From a gamma proteobacterium endosymbiont of Lamellibrachia anaximandri (lineage in GTDB: Bacteria > Pseudomonadota > Gammaproteobacteria > Chromatiales > Chromatiaceae), in assembly GCA_016756855.1 (NCBI GenBank), contig JAESPD010000001.1, forward strand, positions 62,001-126,000: a DNA stretch of 64,000 nucleotides, in the 5' to 3' direction. The notes under the pieces were generated by a model. The model did not search any database. It had not been told where the DNA came from and worked only from the letters and a program-made list of their open reading frames with translations. The translations under genes and the position numbers were made by a program. Shown in pieces: positions 54,759 to 64,000 of the stretch (the stretch's first letter is position 1; each line of letters begins with the position of its first letter).

Positions 54759-55775
54759 CTAGTCCTCAGCCCTCTGGCGCCGGTCGAGCAGGCTGTGAAC
54801 CGCCTCCTTCGGTGGCAAACCTTCATAGAGCACCTTGTAGACATGCTCCGAGATCGGCATCTCAACGTCCATCTTGCGGGCAAGCTGGCTGACTTCGTAG
54901 GCGGTCTGTACGCCCTCCACTTCCTGGCCGATCTCTACTTTTGCCTGCTCGATGGTCAGGCCACGGGCGAGGGCGAGCCCCATGCGCCGATTGCGCGATT
55001 GGTTGTCGGTGCAGGTGAGTACCAGGTCGCCGAGGCCAGCCAGTCCCATGAAGGTTTCCGTCTTGCCCCCGAGGGACTGGCCAAGTCGCATGACCTCTGA
55101 GAGACCGCGGGTAATCAGTGCGGCACGGGTATTGGCGCCGAAACCGAGGCCGTCCGCAATGCCGGCGGCAATGGCCAATACATTCTTGCTGGCGCCGCCG
55201 ACCTGTACGCCGGTGATGTCATGACTGGTGTAGGCGCGAAACCAGGATGCGTGCAGATAGGCAGCGACTCTCTCTGCATGGGCGCTGGATTCCGAAGCAA
55301 CGGTGACCGCCGTGGGCAGGCCGCGGGCGACTTCGCCGGCAAAGGTGGGACCCGATATGACCGCAAGTTCGGGGCGCTGCAGGATATCGCCGGCGACATC
55401 GGAGAGCAGGCGCTGGGTGCCGGGCTCGAAACCCTTGGTAGCCCAGGAGACGCCGACGCTAGGCGCCAGCAGCGGGGCAATGGTCTGCACGACAGAACTG
55501 AAGGCATGGCTTGGCACAGCCACCAGCACTTCGGATACCCCGGACAGCGCCTTGTTGAGATCGGTTTCCGGTCTCAGAGATTCAGGAAAGGGAATATCGG
55601 GCAGAAATTGGTGGTTCTGGCGATCCTGCTGCAGGCGTTCGATCTCTTCGTGGATGTGTCCCCAGAGTCGCACATCATACTGATTGTGGCTGAGCAGGAT
55701 GGCCAGGGCCGTGCCCCAGGATCCTGCCCCCAGTACGGCGATGGCGGTGTCTGATGGCCTAATGGGTTTTGCCAC
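54759..55775 (-). CDS. gpsA: NAD(P)H-dependent glycerol-3-phosphate dehydrogenase (GTG start)
   Basis: AVLGAGSWGTALAILLSHNQYDVRLWGH; GLGFGANTRAALITRGLSEVMRLG. Confidence 0.97.
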   Translation of the reverse strand: MAKPIRPSDTAIAVLGAGSWGTALAILLSHNQYDVRLWGHIHEEIERLQQDRQNHQFLPDIPFPESLRPETDLNKALSGVSEVLVAVPSHAFSSVVQTIAPLLAPSVGVSWATKGFEPGTQRLLSDVAGDILQRPELAVISGPTFAGEVARGLPTAVTVASESSAHAERVAAYLHASWFRAYTSHDITGVQVGGASKNVLAIAAGIADGLGFGANTRAALITRGLSEVMRLGQSLGGKTETFMGLAGLGDLVLTCTDNQSRNRRMGLALARGLTIEQAKVEIGQEVEGVQTAYEVSQLARKMDVEMPISEHVYKVLYEGLPPKEAVHSLLDRRQRAED

Positions 55776-56238
55776 TGTCGCTTTCCGCCATCTTTTTGGC
55801 CAGCTCCTGCTGGTGCTGGGCATAGAGGGCATCGAAATTGACAGGCTGCAGGATCATCTGCGGGAAACTGCCCTTGGTAACCAAGTCGGAGATCGCTTCA
55901 CGCACATAGGGGAAGAGCAGGTTGGGGCAGTAAGAGCCGACAACCGCGCCCATCTCCTGATCCGAAAAGCCGCTGATGGAGAAGATTCCCGCTTGCTGCA
56001 CTTCCGCGAGATAGGCTGTCTGCTCGCCGACCTTGGTGGTTACGGTAACATTGAGAACGACTTCATAGACGTTCTCACTCAAGGTGTTGACCTCGGTATT
56101 CATGTTGACGTTGGTCTCCGGCTTCCACTCCTGCTGGAAGACGGACGGAGAGTTCGGCGTTTCAAAAGAGACGTCTTTCAGATAGATGCGTTGTATAGAG
56201 AGCTCTCGGTTCGGCTGCTCTTGTTTCGCTTCGGACAT
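55759..56238 (-). CDS. secB: Protein-export chaperone SecB
   Basis: LSIQRIYLKDVSFETPNSPSVFQQEWKPE; CPNLLFPYVREAISDLVTKGSFPQMILQPVNFDALY. Confidence 0.97.
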   Translation of the reverse strand: MSEAKQEQPNRELSIQRIYLKDVSFETPNSPSVFQQEWKPETNVNMNTEVNTLSENVYEVVLNVTVTTKVGEQTAYLAEVQQAGIFSISGFSDQEMGAVVGSYCPNLLFPYVREAISDLVTKGSFPQMILQPVNFDALYAQHQQELAKKMAESDSGKTH

Positions 56239-56268
56239 GGTGCTGATTCCTTCGTATTCGTGAATAAA

Positions 56269-56691
56269 TTATTTTTTGCGCGTTATCGGCAGGTTGGCGC
56301 TCTGCCACGCCAGGATGCCGCCGCGCAGATTAAAAGCCTGTTCAAACCCAGCTTTGCGCAGTGTTTGGCAAGCGCCTGCGGATTGGGCGCCGGAGCGGCA
56401 GCTGACGATGATCGGCTGATCCTTGTGTTTTTCCAGAGAACCAAGCTGGTTGGCAAAACCGTTCATGGGAATGTTGATCGCGTTGATGATATGACCTTTG
56501 TGGAAATCGGCGGTGGGACGAACGTCAAGCACCACCGCATCCTGATGGTTGATCATCACGGTGGCGCTGGTCGGATCCACGGAGCCCTTGTTGCCCTGCA
56601 GCAGGTTATGGACCAGTAGCCCACCAACCGCCAACAGTGCCAGCACCAGGATCAAGTGGTTGGTGGAGAACTCGATGAGTTGTTGCAGCAT
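56269..56691 (-). CDS. Rhodanese-like domain-containing protein
   Basis: AVVLDVRPTADFHKGHIINAINIPM; IVSCRSGAQSAGACQTLRKAGF. Confidence 0.92.
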   Translation of the reverse strand: MLQQLIEFSTNHLILVLALLAVGGLLVHNLLQGNKGSVDPTSATVMINHQDAVVLDVRPTADFHKGHIINAINIPMNGFANQLGSLEKHKDQPIIVSCRSGAQSAGACQTLRKAGFEQAFNLRGGILAWQSANLPITRKK

Positions 56692-56794
56692 TCAGGGGCC
56701 TCTATATAAACCAGAAAGAGTTTGGAAAGTTGGGAAGTGTATAACAGGAACAAGCTCCGGGGTAACCCGGAGCTCAAAAACATGGCAAGAAGTG

Positions 56795-57154
56795 CTAGGC
56801 GTGTGTGCAGAAGACTTCGCGCATCATGCCGATCAGCCGCAAAGTGCGGAAATCACTGACCCGGTAGTAGACCCGGTTGGCATCTTTTCGTGAGGCGAGA
56901 ATGCCTTTGTCGCGCAGGATGGCAAGATGCTGTGAGATATTGCTCTGGGACGTGCCGACCTGATCGACGATCTCCTGGACGCTTATCTCCTGATCACCCA
57001 AGGTGCAGAGGATCTTCAACCGCAACGGATGAGACATGGCCTTCAGCGAACGGGAGGCGCGGTCGATATCATCGTCAGTGGCAAACAGGGTATCGAATTC
57101 GGCCGTATCGGCATTCAATACGGGTTTGTTGGGTTTACCGAATTTGTGTTCCAT
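56795..57154 (-). CDS. ArsR-family transcriptional regulator
   Basis: LKAMSHPLRLKILCTLGDQEISVQEIVDQVGTSQSNISQHLAILRDKGIL. Confidence 0.92.
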   Translation of the reverse strand: MEHKFGKPNKPVLNADTAEFDTLFATDDDIDRASRSLKAMSHPLRLKILCTLGDQEISVQEIVDQVGTSQSNISQHLAILRDKGILASRKDANRVYYRVSDFRTLRLIGMMREVFCTHA

Positions 57155-57370
57155 GGAAATGACCTTATTAATAACTAATACAATAATACGCTGTTTTAAC
57201 AGGGCTTGAGAACCCCCTGATTTATTCGGGTTTTCCCTGATAAGCCGGTCGATGTCCGGATGGGCTATTCTGGCCTGAAAATTTGAAAAGTGTTCTAATG
57301 CAAAGGTTTATCAGCAACCTGCTGGGGTGGACTTCCCGTTGCAGAGCGAAAGAGAAGTAAGAGAGTTGTC

Positions 57371-58927
57371 ATGACGGATAAGCCAAAACCTGTCGTCCTT
57401 CTCATATTGGACGGCTGGGGATATAGAGAAGACGAGAGTGCAAACGCAATAGTTGCGGCCAGCACGCCGGTTTGGGACCGGTTGTGGAAAGAGTATCCCC
57501 ATACCCTGATCCACACCTCCGGCGCTGCGGTCGGGCTGCCTGGCGGGCAGATGGGCAACTCCGAGGTGGGTCATCTGAATCTGGGGGCGGGGCGGGTGGT
57601 CTATCAGGAGTTTACCCGGGTGAGCCGCTCCATTCGCACCGGTTCCTTCTTCTCCAACCAGACCCTCACCAGCGCGGTGGACAAGGCGGTGGAGATGGAC
57701 AAGGCGGTGCATATCCTTGGTCTGCTCTCGCCCGGTGGTGTGCACAGTCATGAAGAGCATATTCACGCGATGGTGAAACTGGCGGTTGAGCGGGGCGTAA
57801 AGAAGGTCTATCTGCACGCCTTCCTGGACGGGCGTGACAGGCCACCGAAAAGCGCCGAGGCATCATTGAAGGCGATGAACGATGTCTTCGCCGAACTGGG
57901 CACCGGCAGGATTGCCAGTATCGTGGGCCGTTACTACGCGATGGATCGCGATAACCGCTGGTGCAGGACGGAGGTCGCTTATGATCTGCTGACCCAGGGT
58001 ATGGCGGAGTACAGCGCGACGGACGCCTGTGAAGGGTTGCTGCAAGCCTATGCCCGGGGTGAAAGCGACGAGTTCGTCAAACCCACGGCGATCGTGCCCG
58101 AGGGCGGATCCCCGGTGGGTATCGAAGAGGGTGACGTGGTGTTCTTCCTCAACTACAGGTCAGATCGTGCGCGACAGTTGACGCGCCCGTTTATCGAGGA
58201 GGATTTTGCCGATTTCGAGCGCAAGGCCTGGGCGCCGCTTGGTGCTTTTGTCAGTCTGACCCAGTACCACAAAGGTTTCGAAATCCCTGTCGCCTTCCCA
58301 CCCGAGCGGCTCAAGAACGGATTCGGTGAATATATTGCAAAGCAGGGCATGCGCCAGTTGAGGTTGGCTGAGACGGAGAAATATGCTCATGTCACCTTCT
58401 TCTTCAATGGTGGTCGTGAAGAGCCGTTTGAAGGAGAGGATCGCATCCTGGTGCCCTCACCCAGAGTGGCGACCTACGACGAGAAGCCGGAGATGAGCGC
58501 GGAAGAGGTAACCGACCATCTGGTGGAAGCGATTGGCGGTAGAAAATATGACGTCATCATCTGTAACTTTGCCAACTCCGACATGGTGGGTCATACCGGC
58601 ATTCAGGAGGCGGCGGAGCAGGCCATAGAGACCATCGACCACTGTCTTGGGCGGGTACGGAAAGCGCTGCACAAAGCGGGCGGGGAGATGTTGATTACAG
58701 CCGATCACGGCAATGCGGAGCAGATGGAGGATTTCGCCCACCATCAGCCCCATACCGCCCATACGCTCAATCCAGTGCCGTTGATCTATGTCGGCCGGGA
58801 GGGGACGCTGGACGAGAGTGGCGCCCTGTGTGACATCGCCCCGACCCTGCTGAAACTGATGGGACTCGACCAGCCCGGCGAAATGAAAGGACATGCGCTG
58901 ATCAGATTTGAGGAAGAGGCGGAGTGA
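57371..58927 (+). CDS. gpmI: 2,3-bisphosphoglycerate-independent phosphoglycerate mutase
   Basis: [40 protein letters not shown]; 518 aa. Confidence 0.97.
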   Translation: MTDKPKPVVLLILDGWGYREDESANAIVAASTPVWDRLWKEYPHTLIHTSGAAVGLPGGQMGNSEVGHLNLGAGRVVYQEFTRVSRSIRTGSFFSNQTLTSAVDKAVEMDKAVHILGLLSPGGVHSHEEHIHAMVKLAVERGVKKVYLHAFLDGRDRPPKSAEASLKAMNDVFAELGTGRIASIVGRYYAMDRDNRWCRTEVAYDLLTQGMAEYSATDACEGLLQAYARGESDEFVKPTAIVPEGGSPVGIEEGDVVFFLNYRSDRARQLTRPFIEEDFADFERKAWAPLGAFVSLTQYHKGFEIPVAFPPERLKNGFGEYIAKQGMRQLRLAETEKYAHVTFFFNGGREEPFEGEDRILVPSPRVATYDEKPEMSAEEVTDHLVEAIGGRKYDVIICNFANSDMVGHTGIQEAAEQAIETIDHCLGRVRKALHKAGGEMLITADHGNAEQMEDFAHHQPHTAHTLNPVPLIYVGREGTLDESGALCDIAPTLLKLMGLDQPGEMKGHALIRFEEEAE

Positions 58928-60144
58928 TCCAAGGCGCCGGTGCCGCCGCCCTGCTGTTGGCATTGGTGCTGTGCTCTGCGACACCTGGCTTCTCCGTAGC
59001 GGCTGAAAAAGCGCAACTGCAGCAAAAGAGTGAGGAGCTGGCCCAGGTCAAGGCCCGCATTAAGCAACTGCAGACTCAGTTGCGCTCGGCGGAGGGTGAG
59101 CGCCAGGGGCATAACAGCGCACTAAGGGAGATCGAAGAGCGTATCGGTGGCCTGGCCAGACGTGTCCGGGTCATCGTCGTGAGTCTCGACCGCCAGCGCC
59201 AGCGCATGGCGGAGTTGGAGCAGGAGCGAGCCGACGCCCGGCTGCAGCTCGATTTTCATCGCCAGACGATGGAGCAGCAGATTCGGGCCGCCTACATCAT
59301 GGGAAGGCAGGAGAAGGTGAAGATTCTGTTGAATCAGCAGGACCCCGCCGTGGTCAGCCGGGTGATGGTGTATTACGATTACCTCAACGATGCGCGCCTG
59401 GCCCGCATGAACCTGATTCGCGACAGTCTGCAGCGTCTGGCTAAAATCGAGCAGGCGCTCTCAGAAGAGGAGCTGCGACTGCAACAACTGCAGGCCAAGG
59501 AGGCGGCGGAGCGAGAGCAGTTGGAGCGGACTCGGGTTGGCCGGGAGAGGGTGATAGCTGCGCTCAATGCGCGCCTTCGCAATAAGGGACAGGAGCTGGA
59601 ACAGCTCAAGGCCAATGAGAAGCAACTCTCATCCCTGTTGGCGAATATCCAGGAGGCGTTGGAGGACATTCCGATGGAGCGTCTTGCGCATAAGCCGTTC
59701 GGTAAACTTAAAGGCCGCCTGCCCTGGCCCTCAAAAGGCAGATTGGCTGCCAGTTTCGGTTCTCCCAGGAAACTTGGAAAACTGCGCTGGGACGGCGTAC
59801 TGATATCTGCGCCCGAGGGGCGGGAGGTCAAGGCGGTGCACTATGGCCGCGTGGCTTTTGCCGATTGGCTGCGGGGTTTTGGGCTGCTGCTGATTGTCGA
59901 TCACGGTGGCGGTTTTATGAGCCTATACGGCCACAACCAGAGTCTCTTCAAGGAGACTGGCGAGTGGGTCGAACCGGGAGAGGTGGTGGCGTTGGTGGGC
60001 AGCAGCGGCGGCCGCAGTACGTCAGGGGTCTACTTTGGCATCCGTCAGAATGGCGCGGCGGTGAACCCGAAGAAGTGGTGCCGGCGTACCAAAGGCAAGC
60101 GAATCAGTGCGATTCGCTCACAGGCCGTAAACAATAGGGTGTAG
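58924..60144 (+). CDS. envC: Murein hydrolase activator EnvC-like (M23 peptidase domain)
   Basis: Coiled-coil N-terminus; [67 protein letters not shown]. Confidence 0.92.
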   Translation: MIQGAGAAALLLALVLCSATPGFSVAAEKAQLQQKSEELAQVKARIKQLQTQLRSAEGERQGHNSALREIEERIGGLARRVRVIVVSLDRQRQRMAELEQERADARLQLDFHRQTMEQQIRAAYIMGRQEKVKILLNQQDPAVVSRVMVYYDYLNDARLARMNLIRDSLQRLAKIEQALSEEELRLQQLQAKEAAEREQLERTRVGRERVIAALNARLRNKGQELEQLKANEKQLSSLLANIQEALEDIPMERLAHKPFGKLKGRLPWPSKGRLAASFGSPRKLGKLRWDGVLISAPEGREVKAVHYGRVAFADWLRGFGLLLIVDHGGGFMSLYGHNQSLFKETGEWVEPGEVVALVGSSGGRSTSGVYFGIRQNGAAVNPKKWCRRTKGKRISAIRSQAVNNRV

Positions 60145-60174
60145 GATGCGGTTCGCAAACTCAACGCATCCTAC
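60141..60174. repeat. REP-like family 2 hairpin (GTAGGATGCG...CGCATCCTAC)
   Basis: 10-bp perfect arms, 14-nt loop; TAG is the envC stop codon. Confidence 0.8.
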
Positions 60175-60276
60175 ATGATTACCACAAAGTCAGAGTGCAC
60201 TATGTTACCTGAAAGCGGTCTTACTCAGTCTGAACCGACTATTGAATTTTTATCGCCAAAGGGCGATGTTTGCAGG

Positions 60277-61611
60277 ATGAATGGGATGAAGACTTCGTTT
60301 CGCAGATTTTTTGTACTAAGCCTCGGTGCTTTTTTCGGGATGGGCTTATCGGTGGCGGGATATGCCGCTGCCCAAGCGGAAAAGGAGGCCGTCGAGTTGC
60401 CGCTGCAGGAGCTGCGCACCTTTGCCGACATCTTCGGCCGCATCAAGGCCAGCTACGTGGAGCCGGTGGAAGACAAGGTGCTGCTGGAGAGTGCTATTCG
60501 CGGCATGCTCTCCGATCTTGATCCCCACTCGAGTTACCTCAATGAAGAGGAGTACAAGGAGCTGCGGGTCGGCACCAGTGGTGAATTTGGTGGCCTCGGC
60601 ATAGAGGTGGGCATGGAGGATGGCTTCATCAAGGTCATCTCTCCCATCGACGATACCCCGGCACAGCGGGCAGGGGTGCTTGCCGGTGATCTGATAGTGC
60701 GGCTGGATGATACGCCGGTGAAGGGGCTCTCCCTGACCGAGGCAGTCAACCTGATGCGAGGTAAACCCGGCAGCAAACTTGTTCTGACAATTTCCAGGAA
60801 GGGGGCGAAAAACCCCCTGAAGATCGAGGTGATGCGTGCGGTCATCAAGGTGACCAGCGTCAAGAGTCGGCTGCTGGATGAGCGTTTTGCCTATGTGCGC
60901 ATCTCCCAATTTCAGTCGCATACCACCGATGACATGCTGAAGGCGGTACGCAAGCTGGAGGCGTCAGCAAAGGAAGGACTGAAGGGATTGGTACTCGATC
61001 TGCGCAATAATCCCGGTGGGGTACTCAATGCGGCGGTGTCCGTAAGCGATGCCTTTCTGGAACAGGGACTGATCGTCTATACCGAAGGCAGGGTGAGCGA
61101 CTCCGCGCTGCGCTTTGAGGCGGCACCTGACGATGTGCTCAAGGGCGCGCCCATAGTGGTCTTGGTCAATTCCGGATCAGCGTCGGCCTCAGAGATCGTC
61201 GCCGGTGCGCTGCAGGACCACAACCGCGCAGTCATCATGGGCAAGCAGACCTTTGGCAAGGGCTCGGTGCAGACCATTATCCCGATCAATCAACACTCGG
61301 CAGTGAAAATGACCACAGCCCGATACTTTACCCCTTCAGGCCGATCCATCCAGGCGGAGGGCATCAAGCCCGACATTGAGCTGGAGGATGTGGAGGTGTC
61401 CGCGTCGAAAGACAATGGCGTGAAGCCGTTGAAAGAGGCGGATCTTTCCGGCCATCTGGAAAACGGTAATGGAAAAGCAAAAAAACAGGCAGGGAAGAAA
61501 AAGGACGGCAAAGAGAATAAGGGCTCTTTGGCGGCCCGGGACTACCAGCTTAGCGAAGCGCTCAACCTTTTGAAAGGGTTGGTGATACTGCAAAAGCGCA
61601 AGGCAGGCTGA
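60277..61611 (+). CDS. S41-family C-terminal processing peptidase
   Basis: PDZ plus S41: GLVLDLRNNPGGVLNAAVSVSDAFL; VLVNSGSASASEIVAGALQDHNRAVIMGKQTFGKGSVQT. Confidence 0.95.
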   Translation: MNGMKTSFRRFFVLSLGAFFGMGLSVAGYAAAQAEKEAVELPLQELRTFADIFGRIKASYVEPVEDKVLLESAIRGMLSDLDPHSSYLNEEEYKELRVGTSGEFGGLGIEVGMEDGFIKVISPIDDTPAQRAGVLAGDLIVRLDDTPVKGLSLTEAVNLMRGKPGSKLVLTISRKGAKNPLKIEVMRAVIKVTSVKSRLLDERFAYVRISQFQSHTTDDMLKAVRKLEASAKEGLKGLVLDLRNNPGGVLNAAVSVSDAFLEQGLIVYTEGRVSDSALRFEAAPDDVLKGAPIVVLVNSGSASASEIVAGALQDHNRAVIMGKQTFGKGSVQTIIPINQHSAVKMTTARYFTPSGRSIQAEGIKPDIELEDVEVSASKDNGVKPLKEADLSGHLENGNGKAKKQAGKKKDGKENKGSLAARDYQLSEALNLLKGLVILQKRKAG

Positions 61612-62453
61612 TGAGCAGCCTCCGGCAAACATGTTCACTCCTGTTGCTGGGGTTTGCCGCCATTCTCATGCCGGGGGTTCAGGCGGACGAGGTAGAGGGC
61701 ATAGGGATATCTCCCGCCTATATCGCGCTGATCATCGATGATATGGGCAACCGGCGTGAAGCCGGTGAGGCGGCACTGGCTCTGCCGGGGGCCATCACTT
61801 ACTCGTTCCTGCCTCACACCCCGTTTGCCAAAGTGCAGGCCGGTATCGCCCACGCCACCGAGAGAGAGGTGATGCTTCACCTGCCCATGGAGTCGAATGA
61901 AAACTATCCGTTGGGCACGGGCGGTCTGACAATGGATATGGAGCGGGATGCATTTGTCCTGACGCTCGCTGAGGACATCGCATCGATCCCGTATGTGGCG
62001 GGCATCAACAACCATATGGGCAGCCGAATGACCAGTGACGCGGAGGCGATGCGTTGGCTGATGGCAGCGCTCCGGGATTCTGACCTCTTTTTTATCGATA
62101 GTCGCACCACTGACCAGACCCAGGCGGAGACAGTGGCCAGGGAGAATCTGGTGGCCGTCACGCGGCGCAACGTCTTCCTCGACAACGAGAGGGATCCGGA
62201 GGCGATCAGGATGCAGTTCCAAAATCTGATTCGTCTGGCAAAGAGAGACGGTAGTGCCGTTGGCATCGGTCATCCGCATCCGGAGACCCTGGAGATTCTG
62301 GCGGAGATGATACCGCTGCTCGAACGCGAGGGGGTGCAGCTTGTGCCGGCCTCGCATCTGACAAACCAGGAGAGAAGATTATGGCACGCGTCCTCGTCCC
62401 CCTCGCCCAAGGCTGTGAAGAACTCGAAGCCGCCACCATCACCGATCTACTGA
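61611..62453 (+). CDS. Divergent polysaccharide deacetylase family protein (YibQ-like)
   Basis: IALIIDDMGNRREAGEAALALPGAITYSFLPHTPFA; AGINNHMGSRMTSD; follows envC-ctpA. Confidence 0.9.
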   Translation: MSSLRQTCSLLLLGFAAILMPGVQADEVEGIGISPAYIALIIDDMGNRREAGEAALALPGAITYSFLPHTPFAKVQAGIAHATEREVMLHLPMESNENYPLGTGGLTMDMERDAFVLTLAEDIASIPYVAGINNHMGSRMTSDAEAMRWLMAALRDSDLFFIDSRTTDQTQAETVARENLVAVTRRNVFLDNERDPEAIRMQFQNLIRLAKRDGSAVGIGHPHPETLEILAEMIPLLEREGVQLVPASHLTNQERRLWHASSSPSPKAVKNSKPPPSPIY

Positions 62454-62929
62454 GCCGCGCCGGGGTGGAAGTGGTGACGGCAGGCCTCGACGATCAACCG
62501 GTCAAGGCCGCCAGAGGGTTGACCCTCCTGCCTGATACCACCCTCGACGCCGTTGTGGATGAGTCGTTCGATATGATCGTACTGCCCGGCGGCCTGCCCG
62601 GTGCAGACTACCTGGATCAGGATCCGCGCATCCACCGTCTGCTGCAGCGCCTTGCGGGGGAGGGGGGTTACACTGCGGCAATCTGCGCCGCCCCCAAGGT
62701 GCTGGCCAGCGCGGGACTGCTGGAGGGCCGTTCCGCCACCAGCTATCCCGGTGTGCTGGACGGGATGGATCTGCCGGGCGTGGATGTGGATCTGCGGCCG
62801 GTGATCGCGGACGGAAAGGTAATCACCTCCCGTGGGCCGGGGACGGCAATGGACTTTTCCCTGGCGCTGATCGAAGCACTTGAAGGCAAAGCCAAGCGGG
62901 ATGAGGTGGAGGCCGGTCTGGTTCGCTGA
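62381..62929 (+). CDS. yajL: DJ-1/YajL family protein deglycase-like
   Basis: MARVLVPLAQGCEELEAATITDLLSRAGVEVVTAGL; AAICAAPKVLASAGLL. Confidence 0.93.
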   Translation: MARVLVPLAQGCEELEAATITDLLSRAGVEVVTAGLDDQPVKAARGLTLLPDTTLDAVVDESFDMIVLPGGLPGADYLDQDPRIHRLLQRLAGEGGYTAAICAAPKVLASAGLLEGRSATSYPGVLDGMDLPGVDVDLRPVIADGKVITSRGPGTAMDFSLALIEALEGKAKRDEVEAGLVR

Positions 62930-62972
62930 TTTCACGCATGGACGAGTTTCAGATCATTCACCATGGAGCGAC

Positions 62973-63060
62973 GTAGGTCGGTTTAAGCGCAGCGGAACCG
63001 GCGGGACAGTGTTTCGCTTCGACCCCAAACTGCCCGATCCGCAAGCTTGATCGGGTCTAC
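62973..63060. repeat. REP/BIME-like repeat family 1 (paired hairpins)
   Basis: gtaggtcggtttaagcgcagcggaaccggc...gcccgatccgcaagcttgatcgggtctac. Confidence 0.85.
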
Positions 63061-63088
63061 GTTGTTTGCTGGAAAATATCAGTAGCGG

Positions 63089-64000
63089 TTATTTATTCAG
63101 ATAGATAACATCCGCCCCGTTGCTGCTGGATTGCCCGTTCGGTTGGGGGCCGTGCTCCGGTACCAGGGAGTGCAGCGCCTCGTCCAGTCGTTGGATGTCC
63201 ATGGATTTACAGGCTTCGGCAACCGTTTTCATGGTCTCATTGAGACCGTCCCAGTCCACCTTGCGGTGGCGTGCGAGAAACACCTTTTCGTGCCGGGTCT
63301 TGTCGAGCGCCTCTTTTTCGTGAAACAGCTCCTCGAACAGCTTCTCTCCAGGGCGCAGGCCAATGTACTCGATTTCGATATCCTCTCCCGGCTTTTTACC
63401 GGATAGGTGGATCATCTGTTCAGCCAGATAGCTGATCTTCACCGGTTCGCCCATGTCCAACACAAAGATCTCGCCGCCAACCCCGAGCACCACCGTCTGC
63501 ATGATCAACTGGCAGGCCTCCGGGATAGTCATGAAGTAACGTTCCATGCGGGGGTCAGTCACGGTGACCGGCCCGCCTGCGGCGATCTGCTTGCGGAAGA
63601 GGGGAATCACGCTACCCGCTGAGCCGAGCACATTTCCGAACCGGGTAGTGATAAACCGGGTGTTGGAGTGCGCGTTGAGATTTTGGCAGAAGATCTCCGC
63701 CGCGCGCTTGCTCGCGCCCATGATATTGGCCGGGTTGACCGCCTTGTCGGTAGAGACCAGTACGAAGACGCTGCTGTTGAACTGGTTTGCCGCTTCAGCC
63801 ACATTACGGGTGCCGAGCACATTATTACGCATCGCCTGACGTAGCTGGGGTTCCAGCATGGGAACGTGTTTGTAGGCGGCTGCGTGGAAGATGACATCGG
63901 GGCGGTGCCGGGTGAAAACATCGTCGACATAGGGACGGTCGGTGACGTCGCCAAGGTGGCACTCCAGTTCCAGGTCGGGAAAAGCCTTCTGCAGTTCCAT
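63089..64000 (-). CDS. CapD/WbpM-like polysaccharide biosynthesis nucleoside-diphosphate-sugar epimerase/dehydratase (partial, N-terminus beyond window)
   Basis: DVIFHAAAYKHVPMLEPQLRQAMRNNVLGTRNVAEAA; VLVSTDKAVNPANIMGASKRAAEI; YIGLRPGEKLFEELF. Confidence 0.93.
   Translation of the reverse strand: MELQKAFPDLELECHLGDVTDRPYVDDVFTRHRPDVIFHAAAYKHVPMLEPQLRQAMRNNVLGTRNVAEAANQFNSSVFVLVSTDKAVNPANIMGASKRAAEIFCQNLNAHSNTRFITTRFGNVLGSAGSVIPLFRKQIAAGGPVTVTDPRMERYFMTIPEACQLIMQTVVLGVGGEIFVLDMGEPVKISYLAEQMIHLSGKKPGEDIEIEYIGLRPGEKLFEELFHEKEALDKTRHEKVFLARHRKVDWDGLNETMKTVAEACKSMDIQRLDEALHSLVPEHGPQPNGQSSSNGADVIYLNK

Noticed and set aside
55684-56619. 311-aa plus-strand ORF
   Set aside because: Antisense to secB and the rhodanese gene.
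56756-56778. AGCTCCGGGGTAACCCGGAGCT hairpin as terminator for the ArsR gene
   Set aside because: Strong stem, but no T-tract following it on the minus strand; not called.

Overview
Chromosomal window spanning a gammaproteobacterial replication-origin region (the gene set is compatible with a sulfur-oxidising Chromatiales-like bacterium, but taxonomy is not proven). Left arm on the minus strand: parB(partial)-parA-[PEP-CTERM gene, +]-rsmG-mnmG-OsmC-methyltransferase-mnmE-yidC-yidD-rnpA-rpmH. A strand switch follows, then dnaA-dnaN-recF-gyrB. Two parS palindromes lie inside recF, and an oriC-like AT-rich DnaA-box region lies between dnaA and dnaN. Further right are glyQS, a ThiI-like/TusA/CDF cluster, efpL, glnA-glnL-glnG, hemE, an EAL/GGDEF protein, a diheme peroxidase, a DUF3683-type FAD/Fe-S fusion protein, cca, secB-gpsA, gpmI-envC-ctpA-yibQ-yajL and a partial CapD-like epimerase. 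The most striking structure is at 49.1-52.0 kb. Two almost identical PEP-CTERM genes form a 709-bp inverted duplication around an asparagine-synthase pseudogene fragment. The duplication stops at the ATG, yet both copies have unrelated upstream DNA carrying the same regulatory layout: a sigma-54 -24/-12 element plus two 17-bp sites (TGTCGG-N4-TTTTACA), with the proximal site exactly 65 nt from the -24 element in both. The window also has several families of GTAG-headed palindromic (REP/BIME-like) repeats. Their stems show compensatory changes, and at several loci the repeat supplies the TAG stop codon of the upstream gene. All calls are from reading the sequence; no searches were run.
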